Below, piece after piece: positions 1 to 7,100 of a stretch of DNA of 8,259 nt. The position numbers were made by a program, and so were the translations under genes. Each line of letters opens with the position of its first letter. Positions within the stretch are counted from its first letter, which is position 1. The notes below the pieces were generated by a model, which was not told the DNA's origin, searched no databases, and was given only the letters and a program-made list of their open reading frames with translations. The stretch is taken from contig JAJRTM010000733.1 of NCBI GenBank assembly GCA_024278285.1, forward strand, positions 1 through 8,259, written 5' to 3'. Origin of the DNA: Planctomycetota bacterium (GTDB taxonomy: Bacteria > Planctomycetota > Planctomycetia > Planctomycetales > Planctomycetaceae).

Positions 1-707
1 AAAAGTTCGGGCTCTCTTTCTGCCAGGGAAGAGCAGGGAACCGCTTCGATGTGGCAAAGTTCTTTGTGAGCATTTTCCAGTAACGCAATGCCTCCCAACA
101 GAGATACATTTTTTTTAATCAGGTCAACGCTTTCGCGAATCATTTTATCAAATGAAATATGATGGGAAGCTTGATGATATGCTGCTGCGCCCGTTGCTTT
201 GCCAAGGCCAATGGTCAACATTTTCTGTAAGCCGGATTGAATCGATCCGGAGAAATTGGTGTGTGGTTTGATGCGATTGCAAAGCAGTACATGATCTGAC
301 GAAAGAGCAGCTTTCGAGAAAAGAACGGGAACATCGTCGCTGGTTTCTCCTAAGCATTCGGTCTCCACCTCCGCATGAAAATCAACTTTAAGTTGATCAG
401 CGAAGATGCCGAGTGAATTCAGAACTTTTTTTTGCCCTTCTAAAGTTGCACCGCCGTGGCTTCCCATAGCCGGGATGATGAAAGGTTTTAGTTCTCGCTG
501 TTTCAATTCCTTGATAATTGTCGAAACAACATCCGACAGACTCGCAATGCCACGGCTGCCAACTGCTACCGCAACACTTTGTCCAGCCTTGAAATCATCT
601 TCTGCAAGTAATTTATCCATCTCGAAACTGACAGAAGATTCGACATCGACAGAAGGCTGTGTTGTTAACGGGCAGTTAACAAATGCAAATTGCGGTAAGT
701 CTGACAT
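1..707 (-). CDS. LarA-like (DUF2088 / lactate racemase N-terminal domain) protein, C-terminus cut by window edge
   Basis: Reading the minus strand from the ATG at 705-707 gives 235 uninterrupted codons to the window edge, so the start is present and the C-terminus is missing. The segment IIPAMGSHGGATLEGQ (residues 78-92) and the segment NRIKPHTNFSGS followed by QKMLTIGLGKATGA (about 144-174) match the pattern of LarA/DUF2088 proteins. In lactate racemase, histidines in the equivalent GxH and PHxxxG positions and a nearby lysine serve the nickel-pincer active site. Here the candidates are H84, H149 and K162 or K170. Whether it racemises lactate is unknown, because many DUF2088 proteins have no assigned substrate. 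There is no signal peptide, so it is probably cytoplasmic. It is transcribed away from the metal-efflux genes and may be unrelated to them. Only a weak GGAAA lies ahead of the start. Confidence 0.78.
   Translation of the reverse strand, partial: MSDLPQFAFVNCPLTTQPSVDVESSVSFEMDKLLAEDDFKAGQSVAVAVGSRGIASLSDVVSTIIKELKQRELKPFIIPAMGSHGGATLEGQKKVLNSLGIFADQLKVDFHAEVETECLGETSDDVPVLFSKAALSSDHVLLCNRIKPHTNFSGSIQSGLQKMLTIGLGKATGAAAYHQASHHISFDKMIRESVDLIKKNVSLLGGIALLENAHKELCHIEAVPCSSLAEREPEL
662..682. repeat. Inverted repeat inside the 5' end of the LarA-like gene
   Basis: TTGTTAAC and GTTAACAA form perfect 8-bp arms around a 5-bp spacer. The repeat lies about 25 bases inside the LarA-like coding sequence, covering roughly codons 9-15. 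It is symmetric like an operator, but no regulator is encoded nearby and chance cannot be excluded. Confidence 0.35.
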
Positions 708-1005
708 CGATTGTTTCCAGCACAGAAAGAGGTATTCAAGGAAAAAGATCTTTGGGGGGACGAGCCAACAACACTAATTATCAGGCCTTCTTTATCCGCT
801 GTTAATGTTAGTGGACATGCGAGGCAATTGTGAGCCTTCTTTTAAGTTATGGTTGTTTTAGGTAATATTCATCTTGACTTGATTAGTATGAAAAGGAAAG
901 ATGCCGCTAAAGATTGTCGTTCAGTTGCGTCGATCTCAACTGATGAAGACCTTGTTAAGTCGATAATTTATCGATATCCACACCGGCAAATATCTTGTAG
1001 AAAAT
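708..1005. other. Divergent non-coding spacer between the LarA-like gene and the Cys-rich protein gene
   Basis: This 298-bp AT-rich stretch separates two divergent genes and should contain promoters for both. I see no convincing coding sequence. The plus-strand frame from 849 to 1103 overlaps the Cys-rich gene in another frame and has no family-like features. The strongest structural signal is a palindrome at 960-974. A possible weak promoter reads TTGTTA (954-959), a 17-bp gap and then TATCCA (975-980... ending at the edge of the palindrome region), but the -10 match is poor and I do not call it. Confidence 0.5.
960..974. promoter_or_regulatory. 15-bp palindrome upstream of the Cys-rich protein gene, possible operator
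   Basis: TCGATAATTTATCGA is a perfect palindrome around a central T. It ends 31 bases before the ATG at 1006, a position where a repressor or activator could act on the promoter of the Cys-rich gene. It does not match an operator I can name with confidence, such as the CopY box TACAnnTGTA or the long CueR dyad. The regulatory role is inferred from symmetry and position only. Confidence 0.3.
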
Positions 1006-1404
1006 ATGAAACGCCCCTTTCAACAATCACTATTCACTTTCTTACTTATCGCGGGGATGTTCTGCGATATGGGTGGGAATATTGCGTACGGCTGTACTGT
1101 TGAAAGCTCTTCAAGTTGCTGTTGTTGCAGTATTGAGAGTGAGTCAAAAGGATCGTGTTGCTGCGACGATTCGGTCACAACAGTGACGTGTACCTGTGGT
1201 TGTTCGACACCACAGGCACCTGGCATACCGCCAAATTCTCAAGCGGATGATCACCGCGTCGATTATCAACGTACGGTGATTATCAGAGTCGGAATTCTTG
1301 CTGATGGAAGTGGTCTTCACGTTGAAAATGCTGAAGAGTTACCCCTTTCAACTTTGCTTTGTGCGACACGCCGTCGTGCGATCCTGTGCTGTTGGATCAC
1401 CTAG
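1006..1404 (+). CDS. Small exported cysteine-rich protein of unknown family
   Basis: The 132-residue protein starts with a typical Sec signal: MKR, then a hydrophobic stretch SLFTFLLIAGMF (about 8-19), with plausible cleavage near residues 27-29. The mature part has clustered cysteines: C30, a run of four at C38-C41, a run of three at C51-C53, C62/C64/C66, then C119 and C128-C129. With C20 in the signal region the total is 15. A Ser/Asp/Pro-rich middle (about 67-86) leads to a short, more ordinary segment with strand-like VIIRVGIL. Dense CCC and CxC clusters suggest thiolate metal binding in the periplasm, and the neighbouring copper efflux genes fit that. This is inference, and disulphide-rich structure is an alternative. 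I recognise no named family. No clear Shine-Dalgarno sequence precedes the ATG; the signal peptide is the main reason for this start. Confidence 0.65.
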   Translation: MKRPFQQSLFTFLLIAGMFCDMGGNIAYGCTVESSSSCCCCSIESESKGSCCCDDSVTTVTCTCGCSTPQAPGIPPNSQADDHRVDYQRTVIIRVGILADGSGLHVENAEELPLSTLLCATRRRAILCCWIT

Positions 1405-1506
1405 AGTAAAACTCGATGCCCCTAGTGCGTATTGAGTGTATCTCCCTGCTTTCGCATGAAATGCGTTGCCTTGGTTACTCCTCTGTTCGCCTTTATTAAA
1501 TCTGCG

Positions 1507-1518
1507 TCCTGATCAGGA
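1507..1518. repeat. 12-bp perfect palindrome
   Basis: TCCTGATCAGGA reads the same on both strands. It is one of four small dyads in the spacer before the adaptor gene. Its function is unknown; it could be an operator or a chance palindrome. Confidence 0.3.
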
Positions 1519-1533
1519 TTCATCCTGTTGATG

Positions 1534-1582
1534 GCGGTTGTATACGAACCGCTAATGCCCTTGGCCTGAAGCGCAAGCGAGG
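1534..1582. repeat. Hairpin plus planctomycete-style intergenic repeat
   Basis: A GCGGTT / AACCGC hairpin with a 7-base loop (1534-1552) is followed by GCCTGAAGCGCAAGCGAGG (1564-1582). The second part resembles, from memory, the CCGAAGCGCAAGCGAGG-type sequence that recurs between genes in planctomycete genomes. Only one copy occurs in this window, so repetition cannot be shown here. Confidence 0.4.
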
Positions 1583-1685
1583 AAAGATGCTGTAGAGAGA
1601 ATCGTATTCCTCTCTGGCGCATCGGGCTGATTTTTGGGAACGGATCAGAATCAATTTTTACCTTATTAGAAGATAAGATATTATT

Positions 1686-4142
1686 ATGGATAGTCATCAA
1701 AACAAAACAGATAAAAATGAGGAAGATTCAATGAGTCTTCCAGAAAAAATGATGGAAAACAGTGAGCAATCTCTCGACATTTCAGAGGATGCTTTCGAAA
1801 AGAGTGATGAATCTCTGATACAGAAAAAAAACTTTGAAGAAACCCTGGCGAAGCCTTTGTTTGTCAGCCTGGTTGTTCAGCCAGTATTGTTTCTGGCTTG
1901 CGGAGCAATATTAATAGCAGGACTAGGAGCTGCCCAACAATTTGGACTGATCTCCTCTGGGGGAGGCGGTGGAGATTCTTCACATGCTTCTGGTGGTGGC
2001 GAAAACACCCGCTATATTTGCCCCATGATGTGTACGCCACCTTCTTCCGAACCGGGGCGTTGTCCAGTTTGTGCAATGGAACTTGTTCCAGCCACATCAA
2101 GTGGCAGTTCCGATGGTCAATCGGTTCAAATCGACCCTGCTGCCCGCAGAGTCGCCAATATTCAAACCGCGTCAGTTCGTTCGATGGCGATGTCCCGAGA
2201 GATTCAGGCGATTGGTCGGCTCAATTACGATGAAGGAGCTTTGAAAACAATTTCGGCTTATGTTGATGGTCGGATTGAAGAACTGTACGCTGACTACACA
2301 GGTGTTGTCGTAGAAAAGGATGATCATCTGGCGCTCATTTATTCGCCTCGCCTTTTTTCAAGTCAGGTAGAACTGCTGCTCGCTAAAGAAGCTCGTGATA
2401 ACAGTAGGTCTTCTACACTGCTGCGAGTTGTCGCTTCAAATCAGGATTTGCTGGAAAGTTCCAGGCAGCGTTTAATTGAACTGGGGATGACTCAAAAACA
2501 AATTACGGAGCTTGAAGATACCAAAGAGGCAAACAGCCGAATGCACCTGTGTGCTCCGATCAGCGGTACGGTCATCGAAAAATATGCAGTCGAAGGGGAG
2601 TACGTAAAAGAAGGACAACCAATTTACAAACTGGCTGATCTTTCAACTATCTGGGTGATGCTGGAGCTGTTTCCAGCGGATGCGGCTGCGATCCAGTATG
2701 GACAACGAGTCGATGCAACAATTCAATCATTTCCGGGGAAGAAATTTAGTGGGCGAGTTGCCTTTATCGATCCGGAAGTTGACCCCAAAACTCGAACGAT
2801 TGGTATTCGTGTTGTCATTCCCAACCCGAATGGAATGTTGAAAATTGGAGATTACGCAAAAGCAAAAATCACGGTTCCGATTACCGGAAATGGAGACGGT
2901 CCGTTAAAGCTTTACGATGCGGAACTGGCAAACAAATGGATCAGTCCCCGGCATCCACACATTATTGCCGATGCCCCTGGGAAATGCCCTTTGTGTAATG
3001 TGAATCTTGTCCCCGCGTCTGATTTCGGTTTCACTAATTCGCCTCAGGCAAGTGATAAAACACTGGTTGTACCAAGGCATGCCGTTCTGATGGCTGGTAA
3101 CAGCAGTGTGCTGTATGTCGAGACCGATCCAGGACGATTTGAAATCCGTAATATTGTTTTAGGACCAAGTTGTGGGGAAAATATTGTTATTCTCGAAGGT
3201 GTTAAAGAAGGCGAAAAAGTTGCGATTCGTGGAAATTTCCTGATCGATTCGCAAATGCAACTGGCAGGCAATCCTTCGTTGATCGATCCGACTCGTATTC
3301 TTCCGTTAGAACCGAGTTATGAATTTTCGGAGAAGGAGTTAAAAGCGTTTGCTTCCTTGCCTGAAGCAGAACAGGAGTTGATTAAATCTCAACAAATTTG
3401 TCCCGTTACCAAAATGTTGCTCGGTTCGATGGGAGAACCGAAGAAAATTGATGTCAACGGAAAAGATGTTTACATCTGCTGCATGGGCTGTAAAAAACGA
3501 TTGCTGGATGATACAGAAAAATACCTGGCGATTCTGGAATCGCATGGGAAATCGCAATCAGATGATGCAGAAGATCCCGCGGTGCAGGAAGCATTAGCTT
3601 CACTTAGTGAAGCAGACCGTAAGCTGGCATTGAAGCAGGGAATTTGTCCGGTTGCAGAAATGCCACTTGGCTCGATGGGAACGCCTGGCAAAGTCGATGT
3701 GAACGGTACTTCCGTTTTCATCTGCTGTGAAGGATGCCGGGAAGATTTGCTTCAAAATCCTGTCAAATACCTGACTGTTTTGAAAGATTACTCGAAGACT
3801 CAGTCAGGGAATAAAACTGTTCCTGTCCCAGGATTACAAGTTCCAACTTTTGATGCCCCACAGATTTTGATCCCGGTGCCTCAGATCAATTCGGACTCAC
3901 CACAAGAAGAAGCTGCGATTGCCCAGGCATTCGAAAAACTTTCTGTGAATGATCGCAAACTGGCGAAGAAACAACGTATTTGTCCGGTTGCAGAAATGCC
4001 ACTTGGGTCGATGGGAACTCCGATCAAAATCGATGTCAAAGGACGAAAAGTATTTATCTGCTGTGAAGGTTGCCGGGAAGATTTACTCAATAATCCCGTT
4101 AAGTACCTGGCAGTCTTACCTAAGGAGGGTACAGTCAAATGA
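1686..4142 (+). CDS. cusB: CusB-like RND periplasmic adaptor with two heavy-metal-binding motifs and three C-terminal Cys modules
   Basis: This 818-residue membrane-fusion protein would bridge an inner-membrane RND pump and an outer-membrane channel. Domains in order: an acidic cytoplasmic tail (1-56); one membrane anchor (about 57-83); a Gly/Ser linker (91-105); a heavy-metal-binding domain starting YICPMMC with CPVC (110-135; C112, C116, C126, C129); lipoyl halves and a short alpha-hairpin (about 186-315); a beta-barrel (about 316-400); a second degenerate metal motif (417-445); a membrane-proximal domain (about 458-530); then three repeats (548-617, 631-700, 741-812) of the form CPV-x23-CC-x2-C. 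E. coli CusB is about 400 residues, so roughly half of this protein is extra. It overlaps the pump gene by ATGA, so the two are translationally coupled. The start is uncertain: the ATG at 1731 (residue 16) has GAGG at a good distance, while the ATG at 1686 has no clear ribosome site. The copper-family call is strong; the exact metal is inferred. Confidence 0.93.
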   Translation: MDSHQNKTDKNEEDSMSLPEKMMENSEQSLDISEDAFEKSDESLIQKKNFEETLAKPLFVSLVVQPVLFLACGAILIAGLGAAQQFGLISSGGGGGDSSHASGGGENTRYICPMMCTPPSSEPGRCPVCAMELVPATSSGSSDGQSVQIDPAARRVANIQTASVRSMAMSREIQAIGRLNYDEGALKTISAYVDGRIEELYADYTGVVVEKDDHLALIYSPRLFSSQVELLLAKEARDNSRSSTLLRVVASNQDLLESSRQRLIELGMTQKQITELEDTKEANSRMHLCAPISGTVIEKYAVEGEYVKEGQPIYKLADLSTIWVMLELFPADAAAIQYGQRVDATIQSFPGKKFSGRVAFIDPEVDPKTRTIGIRVVIPNPNGMLKIGDYAKAKITVPITGNGDGPLKLYDAELANKWISPRHPHIIADAPGKCPLCNVNLVPASDFGFTNSPQASDKTLVVPRHAVLMAGNSSVLYVETDPGRFEIRNIVLGPSCGENIVILEGVKEGEKVAIRGNFLIDSQMQLAGNPSLIDPTRILPLEPSYEFSEKELKAFASLPEAEQELIKSQQICPVTKMLLGSMGEPKKIDVNGKDVYICCMGCKKRLLDDTEKYLAILESHGKSQSDDAEDPAVQEALASLSEADRKLALKQGICPVAEMPLGSMGTPGKVDVNGTSVFICCEGCREDLLQNPVKYLTVLKDYSKTQSGNKTVPVPGLQVPTFDAPQILIPVPQINSDSPQEEAAIAQAFEKLSVNDRKLAKKQRICPVAEMPLGSMGTPIKIDVKGRKVFICCEGCREDLLNNPVKYLAVLPKEGTVK
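1719..1733 (+). promoter_or_regulatory. Ribosome-binding site supporting an alternative adaptor start at 1731
   Basis: GAGGAAG at 1719-1725 precedes an in-frame ATG at 1731-1733, with 8 bases between GAGG and the ATG. The upstream ATG at 1686 lacks such a site. Starting at 1731 would shorten the acidic cytoplasmic tail by 15 residues and leave every recognised domain intact. Confidence 0.45.
2013..2090 (+). other. Heavy-metal-binding domain (YHS/HMBD-like) in the adaptor, atypical first half
   Basis: Residues 110-135 follow the usual pattern YxCPMHP...PGxCPxCGMxLVP, which is found in many metal-efflux adaptors and P-type ATPases. Here the first half reads YICPMMCTPP, so the usual His-Pro after CPM is replaced by Met-Cys, and the second half reads CPVCAMELVP. 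The potential ligand set becomes four Cys plus two or three Met, a soft-ligand set suited to Cu(I) or Ag(I). Confidence 0.75.
2934..3020 (+). other. Second, degenerate heavy-metal-binding motif inside the adaptor
   Basis: Residues 417-445 read KWISPRHPHI, then a short gap, then PGKCPLCNVNLVP. This keeps the frame of the metal-binding domain, but the first Cys and the Met of CPM are replaced by Ser and Arg (SPRHP). H423, H425, C434 and C437 remain as possible ligands. It sits between the beta-barrel and the membrane-proximal domain, a place where similar adaptors, as I recall them, carry an intact copy. Confidence 0.65.
3327..3536 (+). repeat. Cys module copy 1 in the adaptor C-terminus
   Basis: Residues 548-617: a helical lead with the pattern SLPEAEQELIKSQ, then ICPVTKMLLGSMG, a beta-hairpin with VNGKDVYICCMGC, and a closing helix ending EKYLAIL. 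Likely ligands are C572, C598, C599 and C602. It is the most diverged of the three adaptor copies (ICCMGC where the others have ICCEGC). The layout recalls TRASH/YHS-type metal-binding folds, but that assignment is by pattern only. Confidence 0.8.
3576..3785 (+). repeat. Cys module copy 2 in the adaptor C-terminus
   Basis: Residues 631-700, with LSEADRKLALKQ leading into ICPVAEMPLGSMG and then VFICCEGCREDLLQNPVKYL. Likely ligands are C654, C680, C681 and C684, with the same spacing of 26 residues between the first and second Cys as in copy 1. The nucleotide block 3642-3682 matches 3978-4018 in copy 3 with a single mismatch. Confidence 0.85.
3906..4121 (+). repeat. Cys module copy 3 in the adaptor C-terminus
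   Basis: Residues 741-812, with LSVNDRKLAKKQ, ICPVAEMPLGSMG and VFICCEGCREDLLNNPVKYL. Likely ligands are C766, C792, C793 and C796. A Pro-rich linker (about 708-740, with several PVP and IP steps) separates it from copy 2, making the period 112 residues instead of 82. The near-identity to copy 2 points to a recent internal duplication. Confidence 0.85.
4122..4141 (+). promoter_or_regulatory. Strong ribosome-binding site and ATGA overlap for the pump gene
   Basis: AAGGAGGG at 4122-4129 lies 9 bases before the ATG at 4139-4141 and is still inside the adaptor gene. The start codon overlaps the adaptor stop TGA (4140-4142), so the two genes form one operon with coupled translation. Confidence 0.85.
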
Positions 4143-7100
4143 TCAAGAAGATCCTCGATTTTTGTATTCATGAACGATTACTCATACTCATATTTTCTGT
4201 CGGAATGATTTCGTACGGTTGGTATTCGACCAAGAAAGTACCGCTGGATGCGATCCCGAATGTGGGCGAGAACCAGGTGATTGTCCTGACCGAATGGCCC
4301 GGACGCTCTCCGAAAGATATTGAAGATCAGATTACTTATCCGCTTTCGATTTCGTTGCAGGCGGTGCCTGGTTCCAAAAGCGTGCGCGGCAAAAGTATGT
4401 TTGGCTTCAGCTTTGTGCAAGTTACTTTTGGTGATGAAGTCGACTTTTACTGGGCCCGATCTCGCGTTGCAGAACAATTATCAACGGTTACTGATCTTCC
4501 AGAAGAGGTCACACCGGTTCTTGCCCCGGATGCAACCGCGCTCGGACAGATTTATTATTACGTCCTTGAACCGCCGCCCGGAATGGACCTGGCGGAATTG
4601 CGTTCAAAGCAGGATTTTGTTGTTAAGTATGCACTTCAATCGGTAGATGGTGTTGCAGAAGTCGCCTCCGTTGGTGGTTATGTGAAGCAGTATCAGATTG
4701 AAGTCGATCCTGATCAACTGCGGTATCACAAAATCCCGCTTAATAAAGTGATTCAAGCGGTGCGGGAATCGAATATCGATGTCGGTGCCAAAACGGTCGA
4801 GATGAACGGCATGGAATTCCTTGTCCGTGGTCGAGGGTTTATCGGTGCGGGCAAAACCGAACCTGAAACACTGGCCCAGATTGAGGCAACCGTCATTGTC
4901 ACGCGAGATGGTATTCCGGTACGTGTTCGCGATATCGCGCAGGTTCAAGCGGGTCCCAGTTTTCGTCGAGGGGCGCTCGATTTGAACGGTCACGAAGCGG
5001 TCGGTGGTGTTGTCGTGATGCGATACGGCGAAAATCCTCGTGATGTCATTATGAAAGTGAAGGAAAAAATCGCTGCTTTGGAACCTGAACTGGGAGGAAT
5101 CACAGTTACCGGTATTTATGATCGTTCATTCCTGATCGATGAAACAGTCGGCACGCTTTCCAAAGCACTTTTTGAGGAAACATTGATTACGATTGCGGTC
5201 ATGGTGTTGTTTTTGCTGCATGTAAGAGCGAGCCTGATTATTGCCATCACACTTCCGATGGCGGTGCTGATGTCGTTTATCGCAATGAAAACATTCGGTG
5301 TTGATGCCAACATTATGTCGCTGGCTGGTATCGCGATTGCTATCGGGACGATGGTGGATATGGGAATTATCATCCTCGAAAATATTTACGATGGCTTGGC
5401 AACCTGGGAAGCGAACGGTTCACCGGGTGGCCAGAAAAAACGAATGGAAGTCATCCGCGATTCCGCAGCAGAAGTTGTGCCCGCGGTCATTACTGCGGTC
5501 AGTACAACCATCGTTAGTTTTTTACCGGTTTTTTTCCTGACCGGAAGAGATCATAGACTCTTTGCTCCGCTGGCATGGACGAAGACTTTCGCATTAACAT
5601 CGAGCCTGATTGTCGCCGTTGCCGTCTTGCCGATGCTTTGCCGGGTCTTTTTGAGCTCTTCCAAATCAGGTAAAACAACAAGTCTGTTCGGCGGAATTGG
5701 CGTTTCAATTCTTTCAGCGGGGCTGACATTTTATGTCTGGGGAGAAGAGTTCATTCACTTAACCGGATTGAATCTGTATGTGATCACTGCGCTCGCAGCA
5801 GGAGCAGGGTTTTTCACCGGTTGGTGGATGACACGAGAACGAATTCTTCCGATGGAACAAAATCCCGTCAGCCGTTTTGTCCGCTGGGTTTACGGAGCGA
5901 GATTGCGTTACGCTTTAAAGCATAAAGTGCTTTGTCTTTCATTCCCGTTTGTTATCTTTTTTATCGGAGTCGGTGCCTGGGTTGGCTTTCCAACATTGCT
6001 CAAGCCTGTTGAAAAAGCATTTTCTTATCTGGGGGCCGACTTAAATGAAGTCCCGTATTATGTGGACCTCAAACATACTTTTACCGGGCTGAAGTCTGAT
6101 GACTGGATCGCGCTCGATGAAGGAAGCTGGTTTTACATGCCCTCGCTTTACCCGGCAGCGAGTTTCAATCAGGCAATGGAAGTGTTGCAGGCTCAGGATA
6201 CGTTGATTAAAGGAATCCCGGAAGTTGAAAATGTCCTGGGGAAAATTGGTCGAATCGATTCTGCTCTCGACCCCGCACCGGCTGCAATGGTTGAAACTTA
6301 TATCATGCTCAAGCCCAAAGATCAATGGCGGGAAGGAATGACAGAACGAAAAATCTGGGATGAAATTAACTCCGTCGCTACATTGCCCGGTGTCACGCCC
6401 GCTTCCGCTTTGCAACCGATTGAAGGCCGTGTCGTGATGCTGCAAAGTGGGATCAAAGCTTCGATGGCGATTCGTGTTTATGGCGATACACTTGAAGGAA
6501 TTGCAGAAACATCAATTGCAGTTGCTGAATACTTGAAAACGGTGCCGTATGTGAATTCAGGAACGGTCAACCCGGATATTGTCATGGGGAAGCCGTATTT
6601 GGAATTCGAAGTAGATCGTGAAGAGGCTGCCCGGTATGGCATGACAACCATGATGGTCAACGAAATTGTCTCTGCTGGGTTGGGAGGAATTGATGTCACC
6701 ACAACGGTCGAAGGGCGTGAACGATACCCAATTCAAATTCGATATGAACGAAACATTCGCGAACAACTCGATAACCTGAAAAGAGTCGCAGTCGTTACCG
6801 CAGTGGATGATGTCGTTCCGCTGGAAAGACTGGCTGAAGTCTCGACCACCTGGGGGCCGGGATCCATCAACAGTGAAGATGCCCGACTGGTGGCTCATGT
6901 TGCGTTCTCGCCTTCAGGGATGACAGGCGACCTGGAAACCGTCGAAGAGGTGATGATCGCGTTGCGTGCCGCAAGAAAAAATGGCGATCTTGTTTTTCCA
7001 GAAGGAAACTTCGAACTGCAACCAGTCGGCTCATTCCAAAACCAGATCGAAGCAAATCTTCGCTTGATGTGGATTGTGCCGATGGTCATGCTGATCAATT

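Larger units (their letters stand above)
1405..1685. other. Non-coding leader ahead of the adaptor gene, rich in small inverted repeats
   Basis: No credible gene lies in this 281-bp stretch. It contains several short symmetric elements: CGCAT-GAA-ATGCG at 1453-1465, TCCTGATCAGGA at 1507-1518, GCGGTT-7-AACCGC at 1534-1552, and an imperfect AGAGAG...CTCTCT hairpin at 1594-1615. The last 60 bases are AT-rich. It must supply the promoter or transcribed leader of the adaptor-pump operon unless these genes are co-transcribed with the Cys-rich gene. I see no convincing -35/-10 pair and no T-tract terminator after the Cys-rich gene. Confidence 0.5.

Noticed and set aside
406..777. Plus-strand 123-codon frame opposite the LarA-like gene
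   Set aside because: The minus strand carries clear LarA-like motifs across the same bases, so this is an antisense shadow.
849..1103. Plus-strand 84-codon frame upstream of the Cys-rich gene
   Set aside because: It overlaps the Cys-rich gene in another frame, lacks a ribosome site, and its translation has no domain or export signal.
1379..1400. GATCC-9-GGATC hairpin at the end of the Cys-rich gene as a terminator
   Set aside because: The stem is only 5 bp, lies within the coding end, and is not followed by a T-run.
1006..1404. Cys-rich protein as a lipoprotein
   Set aside because: The first Cys (C20) follows AGMF, which does not fit the lipobox pattern with small residues at -1 and -3.
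1422..1700. Minus-strand 92-codon frame in the spacer before the adaptor
   Set aside because: The product has no recognisable features, and the frame covers the cluster of inverted repeats and the start of the adaptor gene.
6041..6445. Minus-strand 134-codon frame inside the pump gene
   Set aside because: It is fully covered by the pump gene, whose frame shows continuous family motifs including two triad methionines.
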